A stretch of DNA of 6,436 bases from Defluviitaleaceae bacterium (GTDB lineage Bacteria; Bacillota; Clostridia; Lachnospirales; UBA5962): positions 1 through 6,436 of the forward strand of contig WQZK01000111.1 in assembly GCA_009780765.1 (NCBI GenBank). The letters run 5' to 3'. How positions within the stretch are numbered: the first letter of the stretch is position 1; each line of letters opens with the position of its first letter. Under the pieces are notes generated by a model. It was given only the letters and a program-made list of their open reading frames with translations, did no database searches and was not told the origin of the DNA. Made by a program: the position numbers and the translations under genes. Below, piece after piece: positions 1 through 5,662 of the stretch.

Positions 1-96
1 AGTTATAAAAGGCATAACCACATCTAAAATGCCTGTTCGCATGGCTCTTTGAATAAACTCAAGCAAAGAGCTATCAATGTTTTGTATTAATTCCAA
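1..96 (-). CDS. PAP2-family phosphatase, N-terminal fragment (partial)
   Basis: Only the first 32 codons are in the window; the gene continues past base 1. The peptide opens MELIQNIDSSLLEFI and reaches LDVVMPFIT. That opening (an amphipathic start, then a Leu-Asp-x-x-Met-Pro-Phe-Ile-Thr stretch leading into the first membrane helix) is typical of small bacterial PAP2 phosphatases of the undecaprenyl-diphosphatase/BcrC type, which recycle the lipid carrier of cell wall synthesis. The catalytic KxxxxxxRP, PSGH and SRxxxxxHxxxD motifs lie outside the window, so the family call rests on the N-terminus only. The start is TTG at 96-94. It is favoured because a GGAGG lies at 109-105 with an eight-base spacer, and the ATT four bases upstream is in a frame that soon stops. 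The gene has its own promoter just downstream of the preceding gene's stop. Confidence 0.6.
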   Translation of the reverse strand, partial: MELIQNIDSSLLEFIQRAMRTGILDVVMPFIT

Positions 97-104
97 TGCA
101 AATT

Positions 105-109
105 CCTCC
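105..109 (-). promoter_or_regulatory. Ribosome binding site deciding the TTG start of the PAP2 gene
   Basis: GGAGG on the minus strand, eight bases before TTG. No ATG or GTG in that frame is closer, so this site supports the rare TTG start. Confidence 0.7.
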
Positions 110-132
110 AAATAAAATATTGCTATATTAAT

Positions 133-161
133 ATAATACATTAATTTTTGAGGTTTTGCAA
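133..161 (-). promoter_or_regulatory. Sigma-A-type promoter of the PAP2 gene
   Basis: Minus strand: -35 TTGCAA at 161-156, a 17-base spacer, and -10 TATTAT at 138-133. It sits directly after the stop codon of the 309-residue membrane protein gene. No terminator hairpin separates the two genes, so the PAP2 gene may also receive read-through. The bases after the -10 contain TAGCAATAT (125-117), a nonamer also found after the lipoprotein promoter. Confidence 0.7.
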
Positions 162-167
162 AGTTTT

Positions 168-1097
168 TTATAAAAAGAAGTTTTCTATTATTTCTACCAT
201 ACGTTCTAAATCAGATTCAAAAAAAAGTTGCTCCAAACTTTCAAGGTAATTAATGTCCCCCCAGTTAGGAGTAGTCCACAAGTCAGCACTCCACCACCAT
301 GTAGTTAAAAAAATAGTATTATCTATATGCTCTTGCAGAGGAAATTCCGTTCTACGCAAAGTTCCAGCCCAAAGCCAATAAAATTCCACTCGATATTGCA
401 TAGCAAAATCATAATATGTTATAAAAACATAATCCCTCGAATAAATGTCAGCACTAATTCTAATATCGTGACCCAACCGACTTCTTAGTTCGTCACTAAG
501 CCATTCCATCGAATTAGCAAAAAGACGTCCAAAGTCTATATTTTCTGAATATTCAAAGACTCTATTCACATGATCATATTGAATGATGCGATTATCTAAA
601 ATTAGAGCAAAAGTAAATACTTCTTCTTGCTCACCTACTTGCTTATAAACATTCACAGGCAAAACAGAACGTACTTCAAGTGATGCATCGTAAATATCTC
701 CACCTATATTGCCTATTTCTAGCGTTCGCATTTGAATGATAAATTCATTAAATGAACTTTCGTCATGAGTAATAACAAAAGTTGGCATCCTGTCCTCTAA
801 CATTATTTGGTGTTGCTCTAACTGTAAATTTAAGTTCGCAATAGCAATTGCATTAGCTGTATTAGCTATCTCATTAGCTGCCCGATTTATACTTAACCCA
901 ACAATTGATATAACTGTCACTATAAATAACCCAAAAACTACATCTAAGTAAATTTTATATTTTTCTAATCCTCTTGGCTTATTTATGCCTTGCTCCAGCA
1001 AAACAAGGCGCTCCTCAAAGCTTTTCATTTCTTTAATAATAAGTGCTTCTCTTCTTTTGTTTCTTTCATTTATTCTTTTCGCAGAGTTATTTCTCAT
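168..1097 (-). CDS. Single-pass membrane protein of unknown function (309 aa)
   Basis: I do not recognise this family. Residues 1-48 are highly charged and contain a probable cytoplasmic coiled coil (about 17-38). One hydrophobic helix follows at about 50-70. Residues 72-98 are an Ala/Asn/Ile/Leu-rich predicted helix that looks like a stalk. Residues 103-309 form a presumably extracytoplasmic mixed alpha/beta domain, with a tryptophan-rich patch near 267-279 (WWW, LW, NW). No signal peptidase site, catalytic motif or cysteine pattern is visible. With basic residues before the helix, the N-terminus should stay inside and the large domain outside. The gene starts eight bases after the stop of the lipoprotein gene. 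Its likely Shine-Dalgarno AAGGAT (1116-1111) lies inside the last lipoprotein codons, 13 bases from the ATG, so translation is probably coupled. Shared operon and location suggest the two proteins work together at the membrane; this is inference from context. Confidence 0.75.
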   Translation of the reverse strand: MRNNSAKRINERNKRREALIIKEMKSFEERLVLLEQGINKPRGLEKYKIYLDVVFGLFIVTVISIVGLSINRAANEIANTANAIAIANLNLQLEQHQIMLEDRMPTFVITHDESSFNEFIIQMRTLEIGNIGGDIYDASLEVRSVLPVNVYKQVGEQEEVFTFALILDNRIIQYDHVNRVFEYSENIDFGRLFANSMEWLSDELRSRLGHDIRISADIYSRDYVFITYYDFAMQYRVEFYWLWAGTLRRTEFPLQEHIDNTIFLTTWWWSADLWTTPNWGDINYLESLEQLFFESDLERMVEIIENFFL

Positions 1098-1105
1098 ATT
1101 TTCAA

Positions 1106-1948
1106 TTAATATCCTTCAACTGTAATAGTCGTATGTGCTGTTCTATTTGTATTCCAGTCGTGAAATTCTATAAAATACTCGCCATCTCCATCAAACAAAA
1201 ACGCCATTTCTGTTGTTCTAATTGCCCCTGGAAGCATACCCGAAGCATAAATAATATCCGAGCCATCAAAGTCCCAAATTCTTGTCATTTCCAAGCCATT
1301 AGGTCCAAAAACTCTAACACTGCCAAATCCGCTGAAATTTGCCGTTGCGTCGCCCGTATTTTTCACAGTAATTGGCAAAACAAAAACTCTATGCCCGTTA
1401 AATCTAGACTCCCAATCGCCCTCGTGAGGATTATTCGTTCTTGGTCTATTAAAAATAAAGGTGCGTACTGGTGAAATATCTGTATCAACATATACCGCCA
1501 TGTTGTTATGAACCCAAATAGGCTCTGAAGGCAAGTCTGCATCTTGATTATTCGCCATAACCGAAGCTATAACTTCTCTTCTAACTTCGTCCATCAAATC
1601 TGCCCTAACTTCTGCCGCCAAATCTGCTCTTAGCTGATTTCTAAGAGTTGCCTCAACCGATGGTTGAAGCCTAACCATTAGCTCTTCTGTTACCTCTGCT
1701 CTAACTTCTTCACGCACTTCTGCTCTAACCACGGTAGAAAATTCGGCTCTAATCTCGTTTTCAAGCTCTTCTCTTAGTTCATACCTAATCTCTTCACGCA
1801 AGCTATTAATAAACTCCTCTGTAACAGGGGCTGGCTGAAAAACATCTGATGCATCCGCCATAGTGTTTTGAGCATCGTTTTCATTAGCACATGATACCAA
1901 AAATATACTTGTTGCTACTACCGCTAACCCTAATAAAACTTTTTTCAT
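1106..1948 (-). CDS. Lipoprotein with long tetrad-repeat helix and C-terminal beta domain (280 aa)
   Basis: The N-terminus is a classic lipoprotein signal: two lysines, a hydrophobic core, and the lipobox LVSC with Cys20 as the predicted lipidated residue. A short linker (21-42) follows. Residues 43-130 are then a charged Arg/Glu/Ala region in which every fourth residue is hydrophobic (22 consecutive tetrads such as RAEV, REEV, RADL), probably one long helix with a possible kink at Pro96. Residues 150-280 look like an extracytoplasmic beta-sandwich: they contain a VKNTGDATANF segment reminiscent of DUF4352-type domains and end in a TTITVEGY strand. That resemblance is from memory and tentative. 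AAGGGAG (1965-1959) lies ten bases before the ATG. The gene is first in a two-gene unit behind a consensus promoter, so high expression is plausible. It should be anchored to the outer face of the membrane. Its function is unknown. Confidence 0.82.
   Translation of the reverse strand: MKKVLLGLAVVATSIFLVSCANENDAQNTMADASDVFQPAPVTEEFINSLREEIRYELREELENEIRAEFSTVVRAEVREEVRAEVTEELMVRLQPSVEATLRNQLRADLAAEVRADLMDEVRREVIASVMANNQDADLPSEPIWVHNNMAVYVDTDISPVRTFIFNRPRTNNPHEGDWESRFNGHRVFVLPITVKNTGDATANFSGFGSVRVFGPNGLEMTRIWDFDGSDIIYASGMLPGAIRTTEMAFLFDGDGEYFIEFHDWNTNRTAHTTITVEGY
1559..1822 (-). repeat. Degenerate 12-base tandem repeat encoding 22 hydrophobic tetrads
   Basis: These 264 bases encode lipoprotein residues 43-130. 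In steps of four residues the last position is always hydrophobic (F, L, I, V), while the other three are mostly Arg, Glu, Ala and Asp. Units include REEI, RYEL, REEL, RAEV, TEEL, RNQL, RADL, MDEV and RREV. At the DNA level the motif is a diverged 12-mer of the GARGTTAGAGCA kind, clearest around 1680-1750. This suggests growth by tandem duplication followed by drift. Confidence 0.7.
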
Positions 1949-1988
1949 ACTTAATCGACTCCCTTAAAATCGTTATATTGCTAATATA

Positions 1989-2018
1989 ATTATATTCGTG
2001 GAAGCCGTGTATTGTCAA
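1989..2018 (-). promoter_or_regulatory. Consensus sigma-A promoter of the lipoprotein operon
   Basis: Minus strand: -35 TTGACA at 2018-2013 and -10 TATAAT at 1994-1989. Both hexamers match consensus perfectly, with an 18-base spacer. It begins six bases past the M23 gene's stop codon and directs transcription into the lipoprotein gene. TAGCAATAT follows at 1983-1975, near the expected start of transcription. Confidence 0.88.
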
Positions 2019-2023
2019 GTTAT

Positions 2024-2482
2024 TTATTGGTTTGGTTGAAAATGCTTTGTAGGGTCTATCGGCTCACCATCTCGTCTAATTTCGTAGTGCAGATGCGGGC
2101 CTGTTGTCATTCCGCTGTTTCCTGAAAACGCTAAAATCTGACCCTGTTCTACTGTCTGCCCAACTTCAACAATAATAGAATCTAGATGGGCAAACATTAT
2201 TTCATAACCATCATTCGTTTCAAATTCAAGCACATGGCCGAATGTTTGCGAGTACCTAATAACTGTAATAACTCCACTCTTAACCGCTAAAACCCTTGTT
2301 CCAACATCTGCCGATATATCTATCCCTGTATGAAACTCTGGCACCCTTAAAACTGGATTTTCCCTATCTCCAAAACCCGATGTAATCCTTCCATCAAGCG
2401 GGTTTATAAAATTCTCGTTACGTAAAAATATTAGTAAATTTTCAGAAAATTCAAACTCGCCTGCCTCTCTTTGGCTAATTAC
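2024..2482 (-). CDS. M23 peptidase domain, -1-frame continuation of the gene starting at 2919
   Basis: This frame carries the catalytic half of a LytM/M23 zinc endopeptidase, a family that cleaves peptide cross-links in peptidoglycan. Visible are the entry motif NPLDGRITSGFGDR, FHTGIDI (the HxxxD zinc motif), MFAHLDS, and GPHLHYEI (the HxH motif). All expected metal and catalytic residues look intact, unlike degenerate LytM proteins. The frame is open from 2518 to the TAA at 2024. Between 2518 and 2344 it has no ATG, GTG or TTG. The first GTG, at 2344, lacks a ribosome binding site and would cut off the conserved ITSGFGDR strand. The domain therefore cannot be a normal stand-alone gene; it is the second half of the protein begun at 2919. 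Joined by a -1 shift at 2482-2488 the product is about 298 residues. By layout it resembles the sporulation proteins SpoIIQ and SpoIVFA, but assignment to either is not secure. Confidence 0.8.
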   Translation of the reverse strand, partial: VISQREAGEFEFSENLLIFLRNENFINPLDGRITSGFGDRENPVLRVPEFHTGIDISADVGTRVLAVKSGVITVIRYSQTFGHVLEFETNDGYEIMFAHLDSIIVEVGQTVEQGQILAFSGNSGMTTGPHLHYEIRRDGEPIDPTKHFQPNQ

Positions 2483-2919
2483 TTTTTTTCGGTGTTTAAT
2501 ATTTGTTGTAAGATTTCTTCATCTATCCTAAATTCACCCGCAGTTTCATGTGTTGCTAAAAATACGTCGCCCGCTTCGCCTAAATCATCAACAACTGCTT
2601 CGCCCGAACCAAAAAAGCCAGTAATCGCAACCCATACCCTGCTAAATGTTCCCGATGCATTATAAAATGCCTCTTGCGGAGTTTCATTCTGAGATATAGA
2701 AGTTTTTAAGTTTTCTTGCAAATTATTAGTAAAGCCTGTATTAACAATTCTTATCATAATTGCAAGTGCCAGCACTATCATCGAAATAATCGACTGCATT
2801 ATGAGTATCTCTACCTTAGAAGCTTTCTCTTTTTGCCCTTTTTTTGCACTTTGTGTGCGGCTTTTATAGTTATTTGGTCTATATTGTGTTCTAGTTCTTT
2901 GTGTTCTGTAACTTTCCAT
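2479..2919 (-). CDS. Membrane-anchor half of a split M23 peptidase gene (146 aa in frame 0)
   Basis: Residues 1-37 are strongly basic and rich in Arg, Gln, Tyr and Lys, so probably cytoplasmic. A hydrophobic segment at about 38-60 is the single membrane anchor. Residues 61-146 form an extracytoplasmic linker with no known motif, ending ILNTEKK then TAA. In the usual anchored M23 protein this linker runs on into the peptidase domain; here the domain continues in the -1 frame. AGGAGG (2932-2927) stands seven bases before the ATG, so the start is secure. The gene diverges from the small membrane protein gene at 3054. No convincing sigma-A promoter is visible on this strand in the 121-base gap, which would fit a sporulation sigma factor, although no such box is clear either. 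If no frameshift occurs, the product is an anchor without enzyme activity. Confidence 0.75.
   Translation of the reverse strand: MESYRTQRTRTQYRPNNYKSRTQSAKKGQKEKASKVEILIMQSIISMIVLALAIMIRIVNTGFTNNLQENLKTSISQNETPQEAFYNASGTFSRVWVAITGFFGSGEAVVDDLGEAGDVFLATHETAGEFRIDEEILQQILNTEKK
2482..2488 (-). other. Slippery heptamer A AAA AAG followed at once by TAA
   Basis: The mRNA reads GAA AAA AAG TAA at the end of the anchor frame. The heptamer A AAA AAG is in the correct phase for tandem -1 slippage and is the same heptamer used in Escherichia coli dnaX. After slippage the ribosome would read KK, then VISQREAG, into the M23 domain. No upstream Shine-Dalgarno-like stimulator is visible. Downstream pairing is weak: GCC/GGC around 2475-2463, and AATTTT/AAAATT around 2454-2440. 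The run is seven A; eight would restore a single frame, so a one-base deletion or a homopolymer error is an equally valid reading. Confidence 0.6.
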
Positions 2920-2992
2920 GGCTTATCCTCCTAAATTTATCCATACTTGTCTTACTTTAAAGATTTATATTCAAAAAAACTTAATAATATGA

Positions 2993-3021
2993 TTGACTTG
3001 TTGTTAAGAAATTGATATAAT
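2993..3021 (+). promoter_or_regulatory. Sigma-A promoter of the small membrane protein gene
   Basis: -35 TTGACT at 2993-2998, a 17-base spacer, and -10 TATAAT at 3016-3021, followed by an AT-rich leader. AGGAG (3040-3044) lies nine bases before the ATG at 3054. Confidence 0.85.
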
Positions 3022-3053
3022 ATTATTTATATTATAGATAGGAGTGTTTTTAA

Positions 3054-3320
3054 ATGAACGATTTTAACAACAGCTACATACAAAACCCCAGCCAGCCCGA
3101 GATGAGCGTTAAAGACTGGATTGTTACACTTTTAATAATGGCAATTCCTTGCGTTGGTTTTATCATGATGATAGTTTGGGCTTTTAATGAAGAAAATAAG
3201 GTTCGTGCAAATTTCTGCAAAGCTTATCTTATTTTTAATGTAGTTATTGCGGTTCTTGTAGTTATTTTCTACTTTATCTTTATTGTAGCAATGGCTGCAA
3301 CATTCAGCAGCATTTGGTAA
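3054..3320 (+). CDS. Small two-helix membrane protein, hypothetical (88 aa)
   Basis: A polar N-terminus (1-20) leads through MSVKDW into a first hydrophobic helix (about 22-44). A short charged loop, NEENKVRANFCKAYL, follows, then a second helix (about 58-82). This layout (short polar tail, VKDW-like entry, WAF at the end of helix one, then a charged loop with Asn and Lys) is common among small uncharacterised Firmicutes membrane proteins. I know of no established function. The gene has its own strong promoter and ribosome binding site, and a weak hairpin lies downstream, so it is probably a separate transcription unit. It diverges from the M23 gene. Cys33 and Cys55 are its only cysteines. 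Confidence 0.8.
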   Translation: MNDFNNSYIQNPSQPEMSVKDWIVTLLIMAIPCVGFIMMIVWAFNEENKVRANFCKAYLIFNVVIAVLVVIFYFIFIVAMAATFSSIW

Positions 3321-3338
3321 AACACACAAACTTTCATG

Positions 3339-3352
3339 GCAAGGCTTCTTGC
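3339..3352 (+). other. Small hairpin GCAAG-GCTT-CTTGC in the leader before proS
   Basis: A five-base-pair perfect stem with a four-base loop, not followed by a T run, so not a terminator. It lies in the 121-base gap between the small membrane protein and proS. Its role, if any, is unknown. Confidence 0.3.
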
Positions 3353-3386
3353 TAATTCTCAGCAAACATCTAGGTTTGATTGGAAT

Positions 3387-3407
3387 TGGCATAGCTTTGC
3401 CATTTTT
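3387..3407 (+). terminator. Weak intrinsic terminator or attenuator-like hairpin before proS
   Basis: TGGCA (3387-3391) pairs with TGCCA (3398-3402) around a six-base loop, followed by TTTTT (3403-3407) and a further T-rich stretch. The stem is short, so termination would be partial. It could end the small membrane protein transcript. No T-box sequence is present. Confidence 0.4.
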
Positions 3408-3441
3408 CAATTTTATACTTAATTTTAGAAAGGTGATTAAA

Positions 3442-4869
3442 ATGTCTAAAAAATTAGATGCAATTACAAGTAGAAGTGAAGATTTTGCACAATGGTATAC
3501 CGATGTTTGTAAAAAATCTGAGCTTGTTGACTATTCTTCTGTAAGGGGCTGTATGATTTTTAGGCCTTACGGTTATGCGATTTGGGAGCTTATTCAAAAG
3601 CAGCTCGACCAAAGATTTAAAGCCACAGGGCATGAAAATGTTTACATGCCAATGTTTATACCTGAAAGTTTACTTCAAAAAGAGGCCGACCATGTTGAAG
3701 GCTTTGCACCTGAAGTTGCATGGGTTACACATGGTGGGCATGAAAAACTAGAGGAAAGACTTTTGGTTAGACCAACTTCAGAGGTTTTGTTTTGCGAGCA
3801 TTATAGTAACATAATTCAATCTCACAGAGATTTACCTAAATTATACAACCAGTGGTGCTCTGTTGTTAGATGGGAAAAAACTACAAGACCGTTCCTCCGT
3901 AGCATGGAATTTTTGTGGCAAGAAGGGCATACTGCCCACGCAACAGCAGAAGAAGCACAGGAAGAAACGCTTAGAATGCTTGACACCTACGTAGAATTTT
4001 GCAAAAATGTTTTAGCTATACCAATGGTTTTTGGGCAAAAAACTGAAAAAGAAAAATTTGCAGGTGCAAAAGCTACTTATACTATAGAAAGCTTGATGCC
4101 AGATGGTAAGGCTCTTCAATCTGGCACAACTCACAACTTTGGTGATGGGTTTGCCAAAGCATTTGACATTCAGTACACAGATAAAGAAAATAAACTGCAA
4201 TACGTTCATCAAACTTCTTGGGGTGTTACAACAAGGCTTATCGGTGCGGTTATAATGGTTCATTCTGACGATAATGGCTTGGTTGTTCCACCAAGAATTG
4301 CACCAAATCAGGTTGTTATTATTCCTGTTGCACAACACAAAGAAGGTGTTTTGGATAAGGCAAATGAGCTTTTAGAGAAGCTTTCTAAAAATATAAGAGT
4401 TAAACTTGACCAATCAGACAAAAGCCCTGGCTGGAAGTTTAGCGAGCATGAGATGAAAGGCGTTCCTATTCGCCTTGAAATTGGGCCTAAAGATATTGAA
4501 AATAATCAGTGCGTTTTGGCTAGGCGTGATACGGGCGAAAAAATTATTGTTTCTTTAGATAATGTAGAGTCAGAAATTGAAAGGCTTTTGGACGAAATTC
4601 ACCATAATCTTTATGAAAAAGCTGATAAATACCTTGGCGAAAAAACTTATATTGCAACTACCATGGAAGAGTTTTCAAAAATTCTAGAAGAAACACCGGG
4701 CTTCATAAAAGCTATGTGGTGTGAAGATGAAAAATGCGAGCTAGAAATTAAAGAAAAAACTGGGGCAACAAGCCGTTGCATGCCTTTTGCTCAAGAAAAA
4801 ATTGCCGATAAATGTATTGTTTGTGGTAAAGATGCCACGAAAATGGTTTATTGGGGTAAAGCTTACTAA
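3442..4869 (+). CDS. proS: Prolyl-tRNA synthetase, compact archaeal/eukaryotic-type (475 aa)
   Basis: This enzyme charges tRNA-Pro with proline using ATP, in the cytoplasm. All class II parts are present. Motif 1 is at about 44-76 (GYAIWELI to YMPMFIPE). RPTSE at 110-114 is the proline-pocket loop. Motif 2 is at about 143-163 (RWE...FLRSMEFLWQEGHT). HNFGDGF is at 231-237. Motif 3 is around 261-286 (GVTTRLIG to PPRIAP). An anticodon-binding domain runs from about 289 to 390. The C-terminal extension is typical of this subtype: Cys427, Cys432, Cys458 and Cys461 form a likely zinc site, and the chain ends MVYWGKAY. The editing insertion of the long bacterial form is absent; length and layout fit the short form found in many clostridia. 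The frame is open upstream to about 3349, but ATG 3442 is chosen because AAAGGTGAT (3429-3437) precedes it and the protein starts where the family does. Confidence 0.96.
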   Translation: MSKKLDAITSRSEDFAQWYTDVCKKSELVDYSSVRGCMIFRPYGYAIWELIQKQLDQRFKATGHENVYMPMFIPESLLQKEADHVEGFAPEVAWVTHGGHEKLEERLLVRPTSEVLFCEHYSNIIQSHRDLPKLYNQWCSVVRWEKTTRPFLRSMEFLWQEGHTAHATAEEAQEETLRMLDTYVEFCKNVLAIPMVFGQKTEKEKFAGAKATYTIESLMPDGKALQSGTTHNFGDGFAKAFDIQYTDKENKLQYVHQTSWGVTTRLIGAVIMVHSDDNGLVVPPRIAPNQVVIIPVAQHKEGVLDKANELLEKLSKNIRVKLDQSDKSPGWKFSEHEMKGVPIRLEIGPKDIENNQCVLARRDTGEKIIVSLDNVESEIERLLDEIHHNLYEKADKYLGEKTYIATTMEEFSKILEETPGFIKAMWCEDEKCELEIKEKTGATSRCMPFAQEKIADKCIVCGKDATKMVYWGKAY

Positions 4870-4888
4870 TCCTAAAGGAGTGCATAAA

Positions 4889-5569
4889 ATGAAACTGCTA
4901 AAAAATGGAAAAACAAAAGATGTTTATGCTTTAGAAAATGGCAACTATCTGCTTAAACTTAAAGATGATGCAACAGTTAACGAAGACGGCAATATCGACC
5001 CCGGTGGAAACACAGTTGGAGCATCTATTGAAGGGCTTGGCAAAACATCTCTTCGTATGACAAAATACTATTTTGAAAAAATCAATGCTGCAGGAATACT
5101 AACGCATTATATTAAAAGCGACTTAGAAGATACAACCATGACGGTTCTTCCTGCATCGCAATTTGGTGGTAAAAACGGTATTGAAGTTATTTGTAGGCTT
5201 AAGGCGGTTGGTAGCTTTTTGCGTCGCTACGGTGATTATTGCACTGAGGGGCAAAATCTTGACTATTTCGTGGAAGTTAGCCTAAAGGACGACGAACGTG
5301 GCGACCCAATGATTAGCAAAGAAGCATTAAACCTTCTAGGTATCCTAAATTATGACGAATATGATGATTTAGTGGCTCGCACTAGGCAAATAGTAAAAAT
5401 CATTCATGATGATTTGGCAGATAAAGGACTTACTCTTTACGATATTAAGCTTGAATTTGGTAAAATTGATGGCAAAGTTGCTCTTATCGACGAATTTTCA
5501 GGCGGAGTTATGCGTGTTTACAAAGATAGTGAATGGATTAAACCATTAGAGCTTGGCGAATATTATTAA
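4889..5569 (+). CDS. SAICAR synthetase (PurC) homologue, divergent (226 aa)
   Basis: The fold and most signature segments are those of phosphoribosylaminoimidazole-succinocarboxamide synthase, which joins CAIR and aspartate with ATP in purine synthesis. Seen in order are GKTKDVY (7-13), LKLKDDATV (22-30), a GASIEGLGKTSLR segment (44-56), GILTHYI (69-75), IEVICRLKAVGSFLRRYG (98-115), VEVSLKDDERGDP (128-140), and LYDIKLEFG (183-191). The next motif, normally DE-[IV]-x-PD, reads DEFSGGVMRVY here, so the loop after Asp201-Glu202 differs. Length is close to the family norm. AAAGGAG (4874-4880) sits eight bases before the ATG. The gene starts 19 bases after proS and is followed by a strong terminator, so the two are almost certainly cotranscribed. 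No other pur gene is present. It may be a true PurC, a paralogue, or an enzyme with a related ATP-dependent ligase reaction; I leave the symbol blank for that reason. Confidence 0.82.
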   Translation: MKLLKNGKTKDVYALENGNYLLKLKDDATVNEDGNIDPGGNTVGASIEGLGKTSLRMTKYYFEKINAAGILTHYIKSDLEDTTMTVLPASQFGGKNGIEVICRLKAVGSFLRRYGDYCTEGQNLDYFVEVSLKDDERGDPMISKEALNLLGILNYDEYDDLVARTRQIVKIIHDDLADKGLTLYDIKLEFGKIDGKVALIDEFSGGVMRVYKDSEWIKPLELGEYY

Positions 5570-5574
5570 AAGTT

Positions 5575-5603
5575 GGAGGTGATTTTAGAATCACCTCCTT
5601 TTT
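5575..5603 (+). terminator. Strong intrinsic terminator of the proS-purC-like unit
   Basis: A ten-base-pair perfect stem, GGAGGTGATT (5575-5584) with AATCACCTCC (5589-5598), loop TTAG, then TTTTT (5599-5603). It lies six bases past the stop. The 5' arm is also a near-perfect extended Shine-Dalgarno sequence. Confidence 0.93.
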
Positions 5604-5605
5604 AT

Positions 5606-5635
5606 GGAATAAAACACCAAATCCTTGACTATACT
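5606..5635 (+). promoter_or_regulatory. Possible promoter of the DUF2508-bofA pair
   Basis: TATACT at 5630-5635 could be a -10 box. GGAATA at 5606-5611, 18 bases upstream, loosely resembles the -35 element of forespore sigma factors (TGAATA with CATACTA). A TTGACT at 5625-5630 has no matching -10 at normal spacing. The assignment is weak, and no other candidate is better in the 60-base gap. Confidence 0.25.
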
Positions 5636-5662
5636 TAGATATAAGGACAAGGGGGATTAAAC

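Noticed and set aside
1043..1474. Plus-strand 143-codon open frame over the lipoprotein and membrane protein genes
   Set aside because: It is the antisense of two well-supported minus-strand genes, is rich in Cys, Ser and Asn in a way typical of a shadow frame, and has no ribosome binding site.
2024..2344. M23 domain as an independent gene starting at GTG 2344
   Set aside because: No Shine-Dalgarno precedes this GTG, and starting there would remove the conserved first strand of the domain, which is present in frame upstream as far as the slippery site.
2933..3053. Sigma-A or sporulation promoter for the M23 gene on the minus strand
   Set aside because: TATTAT and CATATTAT-like boxes occur, but none has a matching -35 at correct spacing, so no promoter was annotated.
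3132..3410. Minus-strand 92-codon open frame opposite the small membrane protein
   Set aside because: It covers a gene with a clear promoter and ribosome binding site on the other strand, and has neither of its own.
3414..3419. TATACT as the -10 box of a separate proS promoter
   Set aside because: No acceptable -35 lies 16-18 bases upstream. TTGGCA at 3386 is 22 bases away.
3321..3441. T-box or other riboswitch in the leader of proS
   Set aside because: The 121-base gap has no T-box core (AGGGTGGNACCGCG-like) and only two short hairpins, so no riboswitch class can be supported.
4012..4338. Minus-strand 108-codon open frame inside proS
   Set aside because: It is antisense to a highly conserved part of proS and its product has no recognisable features.
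5625..5641. TTGACT at 5625 as the -35 of the DUF2508 gene
   Set aside because: At 16-18 bases downstream there is only GACAAGG-like sequence and no -10 box.
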